Origin: Aerococcus urinaeequi
GTDB lineage: Bacteria; Bacillota; Bacilli; Lactobacillales; Aerococcaceae
Reading direction: 5' to 3'
Length of the DNA stretch: 64,000 nt
NCBI RefSeq assembly: GCF_001543205.1
Contig: NZ_CP014162.1
Span: 124,001 to 188,000 of the forward strand
Shown piece by piece: positions 45,016 to 53,875 of the stretch. Position 1 is the stretch's first letter, and every line of letters starts with the position of its first letter. Below the pieces are notes generated by a model that searched no databases, was not told where the DNA came from, and saw nothing but the letters and a program-made list of their open reading frames with translations. Made by a program: the position numbers and the translations under genes.

Positions 45016-45856
45016 TTAGGCTGCTTGTACTACCGATATTTCATTTAGATATAGCTTGTTCGTCATTAATATTCTAGTTCTAAAATTTTGGAAGTTTCGG
45101 TATCCATAGGCAATCCGTTTTAAGACCTTAATTTTATTATTCAAACCTTCTATTCGGCCATTCGTTAAGTGGTTATATTTGAAAGTATGCCCAATATCTT
45201 TGAAGTTTGGTAAATGTACGTAGCACACGTCTTAATCCGCTTGGTAATTTAACTAATTTGGACTGCGCTAACTGAGCTTTAAATGCTTCAGAAACGTTCT
45301 CTTGGAGTGCCTCACGCAAGTTATGGACGACATTATAGGTATTTTTTAATAATGGATTCTTATCCAGTAAATAATCTAAAATACCACCGGTATTCGTAAG
45401 CCAATCGAATAACTTGAATGATTGATAATCCCATGAGCTTAGTCTTTCTCGGGGCAGTAATAATAGTCGCCAATACCTTTTATACTTGTTGTACAATCTA
45501 TGGTCAGGAACTCTGAAGGTATTCATTACTTCAATACGTAACTTATTCAATTCTCGATTTAAAGCTTGAAATAAGTGGAAGCGATCAATAATGATTTTGT
45601 CGTTGGGAAATACCTCTCTTACAACTTCCATATAAGGCATGTACATGTCCATTGTAACTGTCTGAACTTTCTGACGAGTCTTCAATGGATAGGCAAAAAA
45701 GTAATCACGTAGCTTGAATTTTCTGCGATCTCCCAACCCATCAACAATCTGTGAATTCGTATCATCTATAAAGACAAAGCTCATATTACCTTCGGCATAC
45801 TTCACACCTTTGAATTAATCGAAAGCAATATGCTCAGCTAATTGTTTATCGTTCAT
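45016..45856 (-). pseudogene. ISL3 family transposase remnant
   Basis: The frame encodes the DDE region of an ISL3-type transposase: FVFIDDTNSQIVDGLGDRRK, VTMDMYMPY and IIIDRFHLFQALN. Full-length transposases are about 430 residues; the N-terminal zinc/HTH half is missing. Two more lesions are visible: an in-frame TAA near 45818 (HIAFD-stop-FKGVKYAEGN) and a frameshift near 45215 that separates the last about 70 residues (NHLTNGRIEGLNNKIKVLKR). It cannot make active transposase. Confidence 0.85.
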
Positions 45857-45950
45857 AGTATTGCTCCATTTAATTTATATAAAGCGCTTTCTCGGTCCAA
45901 ACTATAGCATCTCAGCCTTGTGATTTGGGATTTAGCCATGATATTGGACT

Positions 45951-45996
45951 AAAGGTTCAAATTTTAGTGAAACTTAGGCTTCAATTTTGAACCTTT
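45951..45996. repeat. Inverted repeat beside the ISL3 remnant
   Basis: Perfect 11-base arms AAAGGTTCAAA and TTTGAACCTTT with 24 bases between, containing further complementary bases (TTTTAG/CAAAATT-like). It has no T-run, and it may be the remains of an element end or an operator. Confidence 0.35.
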
Positions 45997-46067
45997 GGGT
46001 ATCAAAAAAGGCATAACACACAGTCATACCTTTCTTAAACTTATTAAAGTGAATGTTTATAATCCTA

Positions 46068-46532
46068 CTAATGGTCCTTATATACCTCAATTGATGATCT
46101 TAAGTTTTCTTCATAATTTTTAGACATTAAATCCAAGTACATAACATCTAAAACAAAAATCATCGCCGTATAAGTACCAATCGACTCAATATTAAAAACA
46201 TGATTCTTATCATCAATCACAATATATTCATGACACATTTCTTTAAGCGTTACTGATTTGTGACCACCAATTCTTATGATATGAATCCCATTTCTACGTT
46301 GGTTTAATCGATCTTTTTTCGAGATTTACTTTATCAATGTCATACGCAAATCGCTATAGCCCGACAAGTCTAGTTTTTGACATAATCGTAAAACGGTTGC
46401 CTTACTCGTATAAGAATTACTACCCAATTCAGTTGCAGTCAAATTTTGAATTTTTGTAGGATTTTTTTAAATATAATCTGCAATCTGTCGTTCGGAATTG
46501 GTAAAACCTTCTTTGCTTTCTAATCTTTCCAA
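46068..46532 (-). pseudogene. MurR/RpiR family regulator, decayed
   Basis: The minus strand reads an RpiR HTH (ESKEGFTNSERQIADYI, stop, NLTATELGSNSYTSKATVLR, LCQKLDLSGYSDLRMTLIK, stop), then a jump to the C-terminal SIS part (IIRIGGHKSVTLKEMCHEYI, YTAMIFVLDVMYLDLMSKNY). At least two stops and a deletion of the middle of the SIS domain are evident. It starts near a TTG with GGAGG upstream. The gene is dead. Confidence 0.8.
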
Positions 46533-46662
46533 TAATATCAGAAATTTCCTCCAAAATATGTATCACTTTTAATATTCATCTTATTAAAAAGTTTGCAATA
46601 ACACTAAATTTATCATCGGCTATTAAATTTTAAGATTTTTCATATTTAAATATATTTGGCAT

Positions 46663-46680
46663 CCTTGACCTAGGTCAAGG
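46663..46680 (+). promoter_or_regulatory. FNR/CRP-type operator upstream of ohr
   Basis: An 18-bp perfect palindrome CCTTGACCT-AGGTCAAGG containing TTGA-N6-TCAA, the spacing of FNR-type sites. Its centre is 41.5 bases upstream of the predicted start (-10 TATACT at 46701-46706, +1 about 46713). That is the class II activator position, and the promoter has no good -35. The FLP-like regulator gene just downstream is the natural candidate. Confidence 0.65.
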
Positions 46681-46736
46681 TAGAAACGCTTACTAGAATC
46701 TATACTAAAGTTATCAAAAGAAAAGGAGTGTTCAAT

Positions 46737-47183
46737 ATGTCTGATTATCAAAAAATTTATGAAACAGAAGCTACAAATACAGGTGGTCGTGATGGTTTTA
46801 GCTATTTAGATGATGGCTCTTATGAAGTAAAAATTACTACCCCTAAAGAAATGGGTGGTTCTGGAGCTGGCCAAAACCCTGAGCAATTGTTTGCTTTAGG
46901 TTATAGCGCTTGTTTTCACGGTGCTTTAGAAATTGTTAAAGGTCAACACAAAGTGCGTGAAGATTCACAAGTTACAAATATTGTGCGCCTATACAAGAAA
47001 CCTGATGCTGCAGACTTCCAATTAGCTGTAGAAATTACTGTTGCTATTCGTGACCTTGATACTTTAGAAGTTCAAAAATTAGCGGACGAAGCACATAAGG
47101 TTTGCCCTTACTCTAAAGCAGTTAGCGATTCAATTGAAGTAACTGTTCGCGCAGTAAATTACGACGCTAGCAAAGAAAAATAA
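46737..47183 (+). CDS. ohr: Organic hydroperoxide resistance protein Ohr
   Basis: A 148-residue Ohr/OsmC protein that reduces organic hydroperoxides through two cysteines: one in YSACFHGALE (about Cys61) and one in HKVCPYSKA (about Cys124). The length and the NPEQLFALGY block are typical. AAAAGGAG lies 8 bases before ATG 46737. No ohrR repressor is beside it; instead a Crp/Fnr-type gene follows. It is one of few intact genes in a decayed stretch. Confidence 0.93.
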   Translation: MSDYQKIYETEATNTGGRDGFSYLDDGSYEVKITTPKEMGGSGAGQNPEQLFALGYSACFHGALEIVKGQHKVREDSQVTNIVRLYKKPDAADFQLAVEITVAIRDLDTLEVQKLADEAHKVCPYSKAVSDSIEVTVRAVNYDASKEK

Positions 47184-47207
47184 GCTTAAATTGCACACAA
47201 CTCTCAA

Positions 47208-47248
47208 TAAACGTTCACTAGCAATTCAAAACTAGTGGACGTTTTATT
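47208..47248 (+). terminator. Terminator between ohr and the Crp/Fnr regulator
   Basis: ACGTTCACTAG pairs with CTAGTGGACGT, then TTTTATT. The regulator gene therefore needs its own promoter. Confidence 0.85.
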
Positions 47249-47252
47249 GTGC

Positions 47253-47258
47253 TATAAT
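47253..47258 (+). promoter_or_regulatory. Extended -10 promoter of the Crp/Fnr gene
   Basis: TATAAT preceded by TGC (TGTGCTATAAT), an extended -10. No clear -35 is visible. It lies 23 bases before the start codon, so the leader is short. Confidence 0.5.
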
Positions 47259-47281
47259 ATATTAAGAAAGGATCGGTGGAT

Positions 47282-47995
47282 ATGAAAAAGACAATTGATT
47301 TTACAAAATATCATCATTGTGTCAGTACAATGCCCTTATTTCAGGGATTAATCGTTGAAGATATCCAATCAATCCAAAACTACATTACTGAAAAAAATGT
47401 TTCGGCAGGAAAATTAGTTTACGCTGCAGGCGAAAAGTTGCAATCACTCTACCTAATACAAGAAGGCCAGTTAAAAGTTTATCGCCTAGCTGCATCAGGA
47501 AAGGAACAATTGATTCGCATACTACAACAAGGTGATTTTGTAGGTGAAATGTCATTATTTGAGGAACGTCATTATGACTATTATATTGAAGCAACTCAGC
47601 CTAGCAAGCTATGTGCCATTAAAAAAGACGATTTTGAACAAGTTTTATTAGCCCATCCACAAATAGCTATCGAACTTTTAGGTGAAATGGCCCGCCGTCT
47701 TGATGATGCCGAACAGCAAACGACTGGCATAACTACAAGCTCGACGAAAACGCGATTGATTCAATACTTATTGCATATGAGCGAAAAACAAGATTCTTTA
47801 AAAGTAAAATTAGCAACAACCAAGAAAGCTACAGCTTCGTATCTTGGAATGTCCCCAGAAACTTTTAGTCGTTGCTTATCTAAATTAACTAAGGACCAGC
47901 TTATTTCGCAACCACGTCCAAATATTATTGAAATACTAGATAAAAATGCGCTAGAATTCGCATTACTTGATGAAAGCATCGAAGCAAATGAATAA
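47282..47995 (+). CDS. FLP-like Crp/Fnr family regulator
   Basis: A 237-residue CRP/FNR regulator: cyclic-nucleotide-like beta-barrel (about 20-115, with VYAAGEKLQSLYLIQEGQLK and GDFVGEMSLFEE), dimer helix, and HTH with TASYLGMSPETFSRCLSKL (about 178-196). No four-cysteine Fe-S cluster is seen, but Cys13 and Cys111 match the pair that forms a redox disulfide in Lactobacillus FLP. It sits behind ohr and probably acts on the FNR-type palindrome upstream of it. ATG 47282 has AAAGGA upstream. Confidence 0.87.
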   Translation: MKKTIDFTKYHHCVSTMPLFQGLIVEDIQSIQNYITEKNVSAGKLVYAAGEKLQSLYLIQEGQLKVYRLAASGKEQLIRILQQGDFVGEMSLFEERHYDYYIEATQPSKLCAIKKDDFEQVLLAHPQIAIELLGEMARRLDDAEQQTTGITTSSTKTRLIQYLLHMSEKQDSLKVKLATTKKATASYLGMSPETFSRCLSKLTKDQLISQPRPNIIEILDKNALEFALLDESIEANE

Positions 47996-48001
47996 TATTT
48001 T

Positions 48002-48401
48002 ATTATAAAGTAACAGATTAATTGCTGTTACTTTTTTTGTCGCTCTAATAAGCTAATCCATAGAAACTACCAGCTAGAATATTTGTTTAACTACATGTGA
48101 ATATGCTCTTACCCTACTGTTTATAAAACTTTAATCTCCTATGTCGAATAACGCTTAATTGCAATATCAAATGCATAAAAAATTTTAAAAACCTTTATAG
48201 ACAGCGAATTACTCAATAATCCAGTATTACCAATGCTTTGAAGCCATTGACGGCAGGGAGTGTTTCATCCCTTACCATTTTTCAGGTGAGTTGTTGGTGG
48301 TTCTGACCCAAGAGGATAGGTTAGCTGAGTCAAGAGAAGGAGCAAAGCGGCTCTTGACTCAGCTAATCTATTCTCTTATCCTATAGAACCAACAAAACAC
48401 C
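48002..48401. other. Gene-free stretch with a very long inverted repeat
   Basis: About 400 bases without an open gene. The right part holds an inverted repeat from 48285 to 48402: outer arms AGGTG...TTGGTGGTTCT and AGAACCAACAA...CACCT, inner arms AGGATAGGTTAGCTGAGTCA-AGAG and CTCTTGACTCAGCTAATCTA. It directly precedes a transposase tail and probably belongs to the end of a lost insertion element. Confidence 0.5.
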
Positions 48402-48461
48402 TTAATCTGCTTGTAAATCGGCCAGTTCTTCCTGAAGGCGTTCTACAGGTGTTGTATAGCC
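48402..48461 (-). pseudogene. Transposase C-terminal tail
   Basis: The last 19 codons of a gene: GYTTPVERLQEELADLQAD then TAA on the minus strand. GYxTPxE near the end is the common signature of DDE integrase-core transposases (for example the IS3 and IS481 groups). Everything upstream is replaced by kup sequence, so this marks the boundary of an IS that was later deleted. Confidence 0.6.
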
Positions 48462-48463
48462 CA

Positions 48464-49237
48464 TTATTTTTCATTGAAGGGATTTTCTTCATTTCAAGTA
48501 TTACCAAATTCTTTCATGGTGGTTATGTTGCCGCTATTATTGCGACGATCATTTTATTCGTCATGGTGATATGGCAATGGGGAAATCAAATAGAAGCCAA
48601 GACAGAAGACCTTATTGATATCCATGATTACCTTGACCAAATTGGTGAATTACGAAAAGATTCCTCATTGCCTTTAAATCAAACAAATGTCGTTTTCTTA
48701 GTTGCTCATATGAATGACTCTATCATCGGGCGGCAATATATCTATTCCATCCTTGATAAACGTCCCAAAAAAGCTAGGGTATATTGGTTTGTAAATGTTG
48801 TTGTAACCGATGAGCCTTATACAAAAGCTTATGAGGTCGATATGATGGATACAGACTATATCGTTAAAGTGAAATTACATCTCGGATTCAAGGTCACTCA
48901 AGAGATTAATGTTTATATTCGCCAGATTATCCATGACTTAATGACAAGTGGTCGTTTGCCAAAACAACCACAGAGATATACCATAACACCTGGTAGAGAA
49001 GTTGGTGACTTCCAATTCGTTATTATTCATGAGAAACTTTCTCAAACCTCTGAGCTCAGCTCTATTGAGCGCCAAGTTATGCAACTTAAATTGTTTATTA
49101 AAGAACATGTTCAACCAACTGCTTCAGCCTTTGGCTTAGATTATTCAGAAGTATTAAACGAATACGTACCTCTAGTTATCGGTAAAGAAAGAAAAACAAC
49201 ATTAACAGAAATTACCAATAACAATGTACAAAAATAG
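48464..49237 (+). pseudogene. Potassium transporter Kup, C-terminal remnant
   Basis: About 257 codons match the end of KUP/HAK K+ uptake proteins: the last membrane span (FFIEGIFFISSITKFFHGGY, IIATIILFVMVIWQW) and the long cytoplasmic C-terminal domain (NVVFLVAHMNDSIIG, ARVYWFVNVVVTDEPY, KHL-like LKLHLGFKV). Full Kup is about 650-670 residues, so the transport core is gone. The left edge abuts a transposase tail. No ribosome site precedes the fragment. It is dead. Confidence 0.85.
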
Positions 49238-49282
49238 TAACTGGTTATATTGAAGAATGATTCAAAAAATTGAATATGGATT

Positions 49283-49319
49283 GCAAAAAGGAACTCTTAA
49301 AAACGGAGTTCCTTTTTGT
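49283..49319. terminator. Bidirectional terminator after kup remnant
   Basis: CAAAAAGGAACTC pairs with GAGTTCCTTTTTG around a 9-base loop. T-runs lie on both strands. Confidence 0.93.
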
Positions 49320-49353
49320 AGTTATTTATTTATCCATCTAATTCGGACTATAA

Positions 49354-49758
49354 TTATCCTTTAAGTGTATTTAGTGCGATATAAGCGCTTATTCCAACAA
49401 TTCCAGCTATAAATATATCTTTAAATATTTCGATACACATTTCTAAAATTTTATTTGAAATTCTATTTATCAAAGTATCTTTTTTTGAATATACAGTGAA
49501 GGCTAGACTGAGAGGTAACATTACCAAATATAAAATGATTAAGTGTGTCAAAGTTTCAAATGCTAATCCAATAATGTTCTCATTTCCGCTGGTAATGATA
49601 GCATCTTCAACGAAGGGGTGAATTTGGGAATTAAAATAAGAAATAAAAAGTACTTCTAAAATAATTATACCAATAGTTAAAGTAGCAAACTTAATTTCTA
49701 TAAATCCATTACGAAATTCTTGATTTTTACTATTTAGCCATTTGAAAAAATTTTGCAT
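49354..49758 (-). CDS. Small membrane protein of unknown function
   Basis: A 134-residue protein with three predicted membrane helices (about 25-45, 65-90 and 110-130) and a charged N-terminus. I do not recognise the family. It is more AT-rich than its neighbours and lies alone between the dead kup gene and guaA, so it may be recently acquired. The ATG at 49758 has AAAGGA about 9 bases upstream, giving reasonable support that it is a real gene. Confidence 0.65.
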   Translation of the reverse strand: MQNFFKWLNSKNQEFRNGFIEIKFATLTIGIIILEVLFISYFNSQIHPFVEDAIITSGNENIIGLAFETLTHLIILYLVMLPLSLAFTVYSKKDTLINRISNKILEMCIEIFKDIFIAGIVGISAYIALNTLKG

Positions 49759-49925
49759 ATTTGTTCAAATCCTTTCTTTTGAGTGTTGAGATAATATAAC
49801 TTTTATCTTACATCTTATAAATTACAATCAACAATATTTTTCATAAATAACAATCTTACTATTTTTTCCAATTTTCTAACTTTGAAATAAAAGTAAATAC
49901 TATTTGAAAGATTATTAAAATAAAA

Positions 49926-49965
49926 AACCTTACAAAGTACATTTAAAATGACTCTGTAAGGTTTA
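49926..49965 (-). repeat. Hairpin downstream of guaA
   Basis: AAACCTTACA pairs with TGTAAGGTTT around a 20-base loop. On the minus strand a TTTTTATTT run follows, so it could act as a second terminator behind guaA. Two copies of TAGTACCA follow at 49970 and 49981. Confidence 0.5.
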
Positions 49966-49990
49966 CATTTAGTACCAAAATAGTACCACT

Positions 49991-50023
49991 ATAAAAAAGG
50001 AACGCTGACATATCAACGTTCCT
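49991..50023 (-). terminator. Terminator of guaA
   Basis: AGGAACG/CGTTCCT stem with an 11-base loop. On the minus strand TTTTTTATA follows. Confidence 0.88.
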
Positions 50024-50035
50024 AAAGGTTTTAAT

Positions 50036-51595
50036 TTATTCCCACTCGATGGTTGCAGGCGGCTTGCTCGTAATGTCTAAGACTACGCGGTTGATGTGTG
50101 CACATTCGTTTACGATACGTTTAGAAATGGTGTCTAATACGTCGTAAGGGATGCGTGCCCATTCAGATGTCATACCGTCGATTGAGGTTACGGCACGTAT
50201 ACCAATTGTATATTCGTAAGTACGCTCGTCACCCATTACCCCTACTGATTTGAAACCAGGTAGGACTGTAAAGTATTGCCAGATGTCGCCTTCTAGACCT
50301 TGTTTTCTAATTTCATCACGTAAGATGAAGTCAGATTCACGAACGACTTCTAGTTTTTCAGGGGTTACTTCACCGATAATACGGATAGCTAAACCTGGCC
50401 CTGGGAACGGTTGGCGCCAAACAATTTTATCTGGCATACCTAGTTCTGTCCCTACTGCACGTACTTCATCTTTAAATAAGGTATTTAAAGGTTCGATCAA
50501 TGAGAAAGTCATGTCTTCTGGTAAGCCACCAACGTTATGGTGAGACTTGATGGTTTGCGCTGTATCTGTACCTGACTCAATAACGTCTGTGTATAAAGTA
50601 CCTTGCGCTAAATAATCAACGTCTTTAATTTTTTGTGCTTCGTCGTCAAATACGTAAACAAATTCGTTACCGATAATTTTACGTTTACGTTCTGGGTCAG
50701 ATACGCCTGCTAATTTGCTTAGGAAGCGGTCTTCAGCATCTACTTTGATGATGTTTAAACCAAATTTACCACCTAGTGTTTCCATTACTTCTTCTGCTTC
50801 GTTTTTACGTAATAAACCGTGGTCTACGAAGATACAAGTTAATTGGTCACCGATAGCTTTTTGTAATAATACACCTACAACTGATGAGTCTACCCCACCT
50901 GAAAGGCCTAGTAATACTTTACCATCACCAACTAATTCACGAATTTCTTGGATTTTAATGTCGATGAATTTTTCCATCGTCCATGACCCTTGTGCACCAC
51001 AAATATCGAAGACAAAGTTACGTAACATATCGTTACCGTGAACTGATGCACGAACTTCTGGATGGAATTGGAAACCATAGAATTGTTTTTCAGTGTTTTC
51101 AAAGGCTGCTACTGGACTATGTTCACCGCGTGCAGTGACTTCAAATCCTTCAGGAATTTCTTCAATACGGTCAGAATGGCTCATTAACACTAATTCTTCT
51201 GCTTCTAACCCCTTAAAAATGGCTGAATCTGCTTTATCAATAAATAACGGTTGTTGACCATATTCACGTTTATCGGAGCGAGCGACTACCCCACCATTTT
51301 TAAATGTCATTAATTGCATACCATAGCAAATCCCTAAAACTGGAATTCCTAAATCAAATACTTCTTCATCAATTGAAAAAGCGCCATCTGCATACACTGA
51401 CATTGGACCGCCCGATAGGATAATTCCTTTAACATTACCTTTCGCCATGATTTCGTCAGCTGTTAGTTTATGTGATAATAGTTCTGAATAAACGCCAAAC
51501 TCACGAATACGACGTGTAATCAATTGGTTATATTGACTACCGTAATCAAGTACAATGATTTTTTCAATATCTTGCATTGATTGTTGGACACTCAT
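50036..51595 (-). CDS. guaA: GMP synthase (glutamine-hydrolysing)
   Basis: A 519-residue GMP synthase, converting XMP to GMP with glutamine as the ammonia donor. The class I amidotransferase domain (about 10-205) has catalytic Cys in GICYGMQLM. The ATP-pyrophosphatase domain has the P-loop [17 protein letters not shown] (about 230-246), and the dimerisation domain ends in [10 protein letters not shown] start at ATG 51595, with AAGGAAGTG about 10 bases upstream; longer in-frame starts lack a site. No purine riboswitch is seen upstream. The 3' end of guaA is a common integration site for mobile elements. Confidence 0.96.
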   Translation of the reverse strand: MSVQQSMQDIEKIIVLDYGSQYNQLITRRIREFGVYSELLSHKLTADEIMAKGNVKGIILSGGPMSVYADGAFSIDEEVFDLGIPVLGICYGMQLMTFKNGGVVARSDKREYGQQPLFIDKADSAIFKGLEAEELVLMSHSDRIEEIPEGFEVTARGEHSPVAAFENTEKQFYGFQFHPEVRASVHGNDMLRNFVFDICGAQGSWTMEKFIDIKIQEIRELVGDGKVLLGLSGGVDSSVVGVLLQKAIGDQLTCIFVDHGLLRKNEAEEVMETLGGKFGLNIIKVDAEDRFLSKLAGVSDPERKRKIIGNEFVYVFDDEAQKIKDVDYLAQGTLYTDVIESGTDTAQTIKSHHNVGGLPEDMTFSLIEPLNTLFKDEVRAVGTELGMPDKIVWRQPFPGPGLAIRIIGEVTPEKLEVVRESDFILRDEIRKQGLEGDIWQYFTVLPGFKSVGVMGDERTYEYTIGIRAVTSIDGMTSEWARIPYDVLDTISKRIVNECAHINRVVLDITSKPPATIEWE

Positions 51596-51799
51596 GTTTT
51601 CACTTCCTTTTTCGAATTTCATCTTTATTCTAGCATTTAACATTTGTGATTACTAGGATTTTATCGATGTTAATTAAAATATTGTTCGGATTTTAATCTG
51701 GCAACATTTAATAATTTGATAAATTTATACTTAATTCGTTTTCAAAGGTGTTGGCCTCTGTAAATATTGTATATAATAGAAAAGAATAGGAGTGAAAGT

Positions 51800-52798
51800 A
51801 TGAAAAAAGCGACTGGTAAAGCCAACGGGAAAATCATTATTATGGGTGAACATGCCGTGGTTCATGGGTATCCATCTGTAGCCCTACCCTTTCATGCGGT
51901 AGAAATGACAGTCACCATTGAACAGATTCAAACCAATGCTTATTTAGTGAGTGACTTATATGAAGGACCACTCCACCAAGCACCATCTGATTTGCAGAAT
52001 TTGCTAGCTGTTTATGACCAATTACGAGCGAATTTAATGACTCAAAACCAGAGTCACTGGCTGATCAATATCCACTCATCTATACCTGCTGAGCGTGGTA
52101 TGGGTTCTTCAGCAGCTATGGCAACGGCTTTGGTCCGCGCTTTCTACAATTACTATGAACTTCCCCTTACAGAAGACCAACTATTAAAATACGTAGACTT
52201 ATCTGAAAAAATTAGTCACGGCAATCCTTCTGGTTTGGATGCACGCGTGGCCGGTCTTGGTGTCCCTTTGATTTATCAAAAAAATCAACCAATGACGATT
52301 GTTCATTTCGACACCCCTTATTGGTTGGTGGTTGCAGATACTGGCATTCACGGTAACACTAAAAATGCGGTATCTGACGTGGCAGCTGGTTTGAATTCAG
52401 CTTTTATTACCCGCCGACAAGCTGTTGAACATAACTTGCGTCAGCTTGGTGAAGCCGCTACGCGTTTTATTGATTTAGTTGAATTAGATTCTGCCAAAAT
52501 GGCCAATGAACAGTGGTTTACGGCTATTTGTCGCACGTTTAAGGATGCCCACCAGCACTTGCGGGCTTTACAAGTATCCAGTCCTGAACTTGAAGCGGGC
52601 GTCACTTTTGCGGAAGCGAATGGAGCCGGCGCAGCCAAGCTAACTGGTGGTGGACGTGGGGGTTGCTATTTCGCCTTGTGTGACAGCAAGAACAAGGCTG
52701 CCCTTTTGGCTAAAGCCTTAAAAGAGGAGAATATGGCGGTGGCGAGCTGGGTGGTGCCTTTTAAATCATCACCTATAGATGATAATGCCGGCGAATAG
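51800..52798 (+). CDS. mvk: Mevalonate kinase
   Basis: Phosphorylates mevalonate in the isoprenoid pathway. A 332-residue GHMP kinase with the three motifs: KIIIMGEHAVVHGYPSVALP (about 10-29), PAERGMGSSAAMATALVRAF (about 96-115) and LTGGGRGGCYFAL (about 285-297). ATG 51800 has AGGAGTG 5 bases upstream. It heads the mvk-mvaD-pmk-fni operon that turns mevalonate into IPP/DMAPP; the HMG-CoA enzymes (mvaS, mvaA) are not in the window. Confidence 0.95.
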   Translation: MKKATGKANGKIIIMGEHAVVHGYPSVALPFHAVEMTVTIEQIQTNAYLVSDLYEGPLHQAPSDLQNLLAVYDQLRANLMTQNQSHWLINIHSSIPAERGMGSSAAMATALVRAFYNYYELPLTEDQLLKYVDLSEKISHGNPSGLDARVAGLGVPLIYQKNQPMTIVHFDTPYWLVVADTGIHGNTKNAVSDVAAGLNSAFITRRQAVEHNLRQLGEAATRFIDLVELDSAKMANEQWFTAICRTFKDAHQHLRALQVSSPELEAGVTFAEANGAGAAKLTGGGRGGCYFALCDSKNKAALLAKALKEENMAVASWVVPFKSSPIDDNAGE

Positions 52799-52861
52799 TG
52801 GGCGTAATCTGTAAAAATCGGTTATAATAAGGGAAAGAAAATTTTTTGAGGGAGAATCGAG

Positions 52862-53875
52862 ATGTCAGTTTTTCAAGGCGCTTACCGGGCGCACACCAAT
52901 ATTGCATTAATTAAATATTGGGGTAAGGCGAATAAGGACCTATTTATCCCCACTACATCTAGTTTGTCGCTCACTTTAGACGCCTTGTATACAGACACAC
53001 GCGTGACTTTTTTGAGTGAGTTGGACGCGGATGTTTTCTATTTAAACAATCAATTAGGCAATGAAGCGGATACGACAAAAATCAGCAAGTTTTTAGACAT
53101 GTTTAGAGCAGAAGCTGGCCTAGACTTGCGCGCTAAGGTAGAAAGTGTCAATCATGTGCCCACTGCGGCTGGATTGGCTTCTTCTTCATCGGCATTTTCT
53201 GCCCTAGCGGCGGCTACTAGACAGGCTTTGAATTTAGAAGATCAGATTTCTGACCAGGCCCTATCGACATTTGCGCGACGAGGTTCTGGTTCAGCAACCC
53301 GGTCCATTTTTGGTGGCTTTGTTGAATGGCAAAAAGGGACCAGCAATGAAAATTCTATGGCAGTTGAAATTGACGACGCCTCTTGGGATGTTGGTATGGT
53401 CATTATGGCCATTAACACCGCTGAGAAACGCGTATCTTCTCGTGAAGGGATGGCCCATACCTTGCGGACGTCGCCTTTCTACCCTGAATGGGTACGTCAA
53501 AATATGATTGATTTAGAACGGATTAAAGCGGCCATTGCCGAGCAAGATTTCCAATTGATGGGTGAAATTGCTGAAGCCAACGCCATGCGGATGCATGCAA
53601 CAACTATGGCTTCTGATCCGTCATTCACTTATTTCGAACCAGATACTATTAAAGCCATTCAAGTAGTCCAAGATTTACGCGCGACTGGCGTTTTGGCTTA
53701 CTATACAATTGACGCTGGACCGAACGTGAAAGTTTTATGTAAAGCAAGCCAGATGGACGAGGTGGAAGCCTTTTTTGCAGAACGGTTTAAAGATATGAAC
53801 TTTATCCAAACGACTGCTGGACCTGGGATTAAACCCTTAGATAGATGGGAGTATGACGATGGCGCAATCTTATAA
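52862..53875 (+). CDS. mvaD: Diphosphomevalonate decarboxylase
   Basis: ATP-dependent decarboxylation of mevalonate diphosphate to IPP. A 337-residue GHMP protein with HTNIALIKYWGKANKDL (about 11-27), the Gly/Ser loop TAAGLASSSSAFSALAAA (about 101-118) and the ARRGSGSATRSIFGGFVEW block (about 140-158), including the catalytic Asp region near 282 (TIDAGPNVK). The next gene begins inside its 3' end. Confidence 0.96.
   Translation: MSVFQGAYRAHTNIALIKYWGKANKDLFIPTTSSLSLTLDALYTDTRVTFLSELDADVFYLNNQLGNEADTTKISKFLDMFRAEAGLDLRAKVESVNHVPTAAGLASSSSAFSALAAATRQALNLEDQISDQALSTFARRGSGSATRSIFGGFVEWQKGTSNENSMAVEIDDASWDVGMVIMAINTAEKRVSSREGMAHTLRTSPFYPEWVRQNMIDLERIKAAIAEQDFQLMGEIAEANAMRMHATTMASDPSFTYFEPDTIKAIQVVQDLRATGVLAYYTIDAGPNVKVLCKASQMDEVEAFFAERFKDMNFIQTTAGPGIKPLDRWEYDDGAIL

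Noticed and set aside
46680-46694. cre-like sequence before ohr (GTAGAAACGCTTACT)
   Set aside because: Two fixed positions are wrong and the FNR-type palindrome explains the region better.
48449-48470. Start codon for an apparently intact protein at the kup region
   Set aside because: The upstream TTG-led frame runs into the transposase fragment and has no ribosome site; the protein is a kup C-terminus lacking its membrane core.
53853-53858. Earlier ATG as the start of phosphomevalonate kinase
   Set aside because: GGGAG would sit one base away from that ATG; the ATG at 53859 has a normal 7-base spacing.
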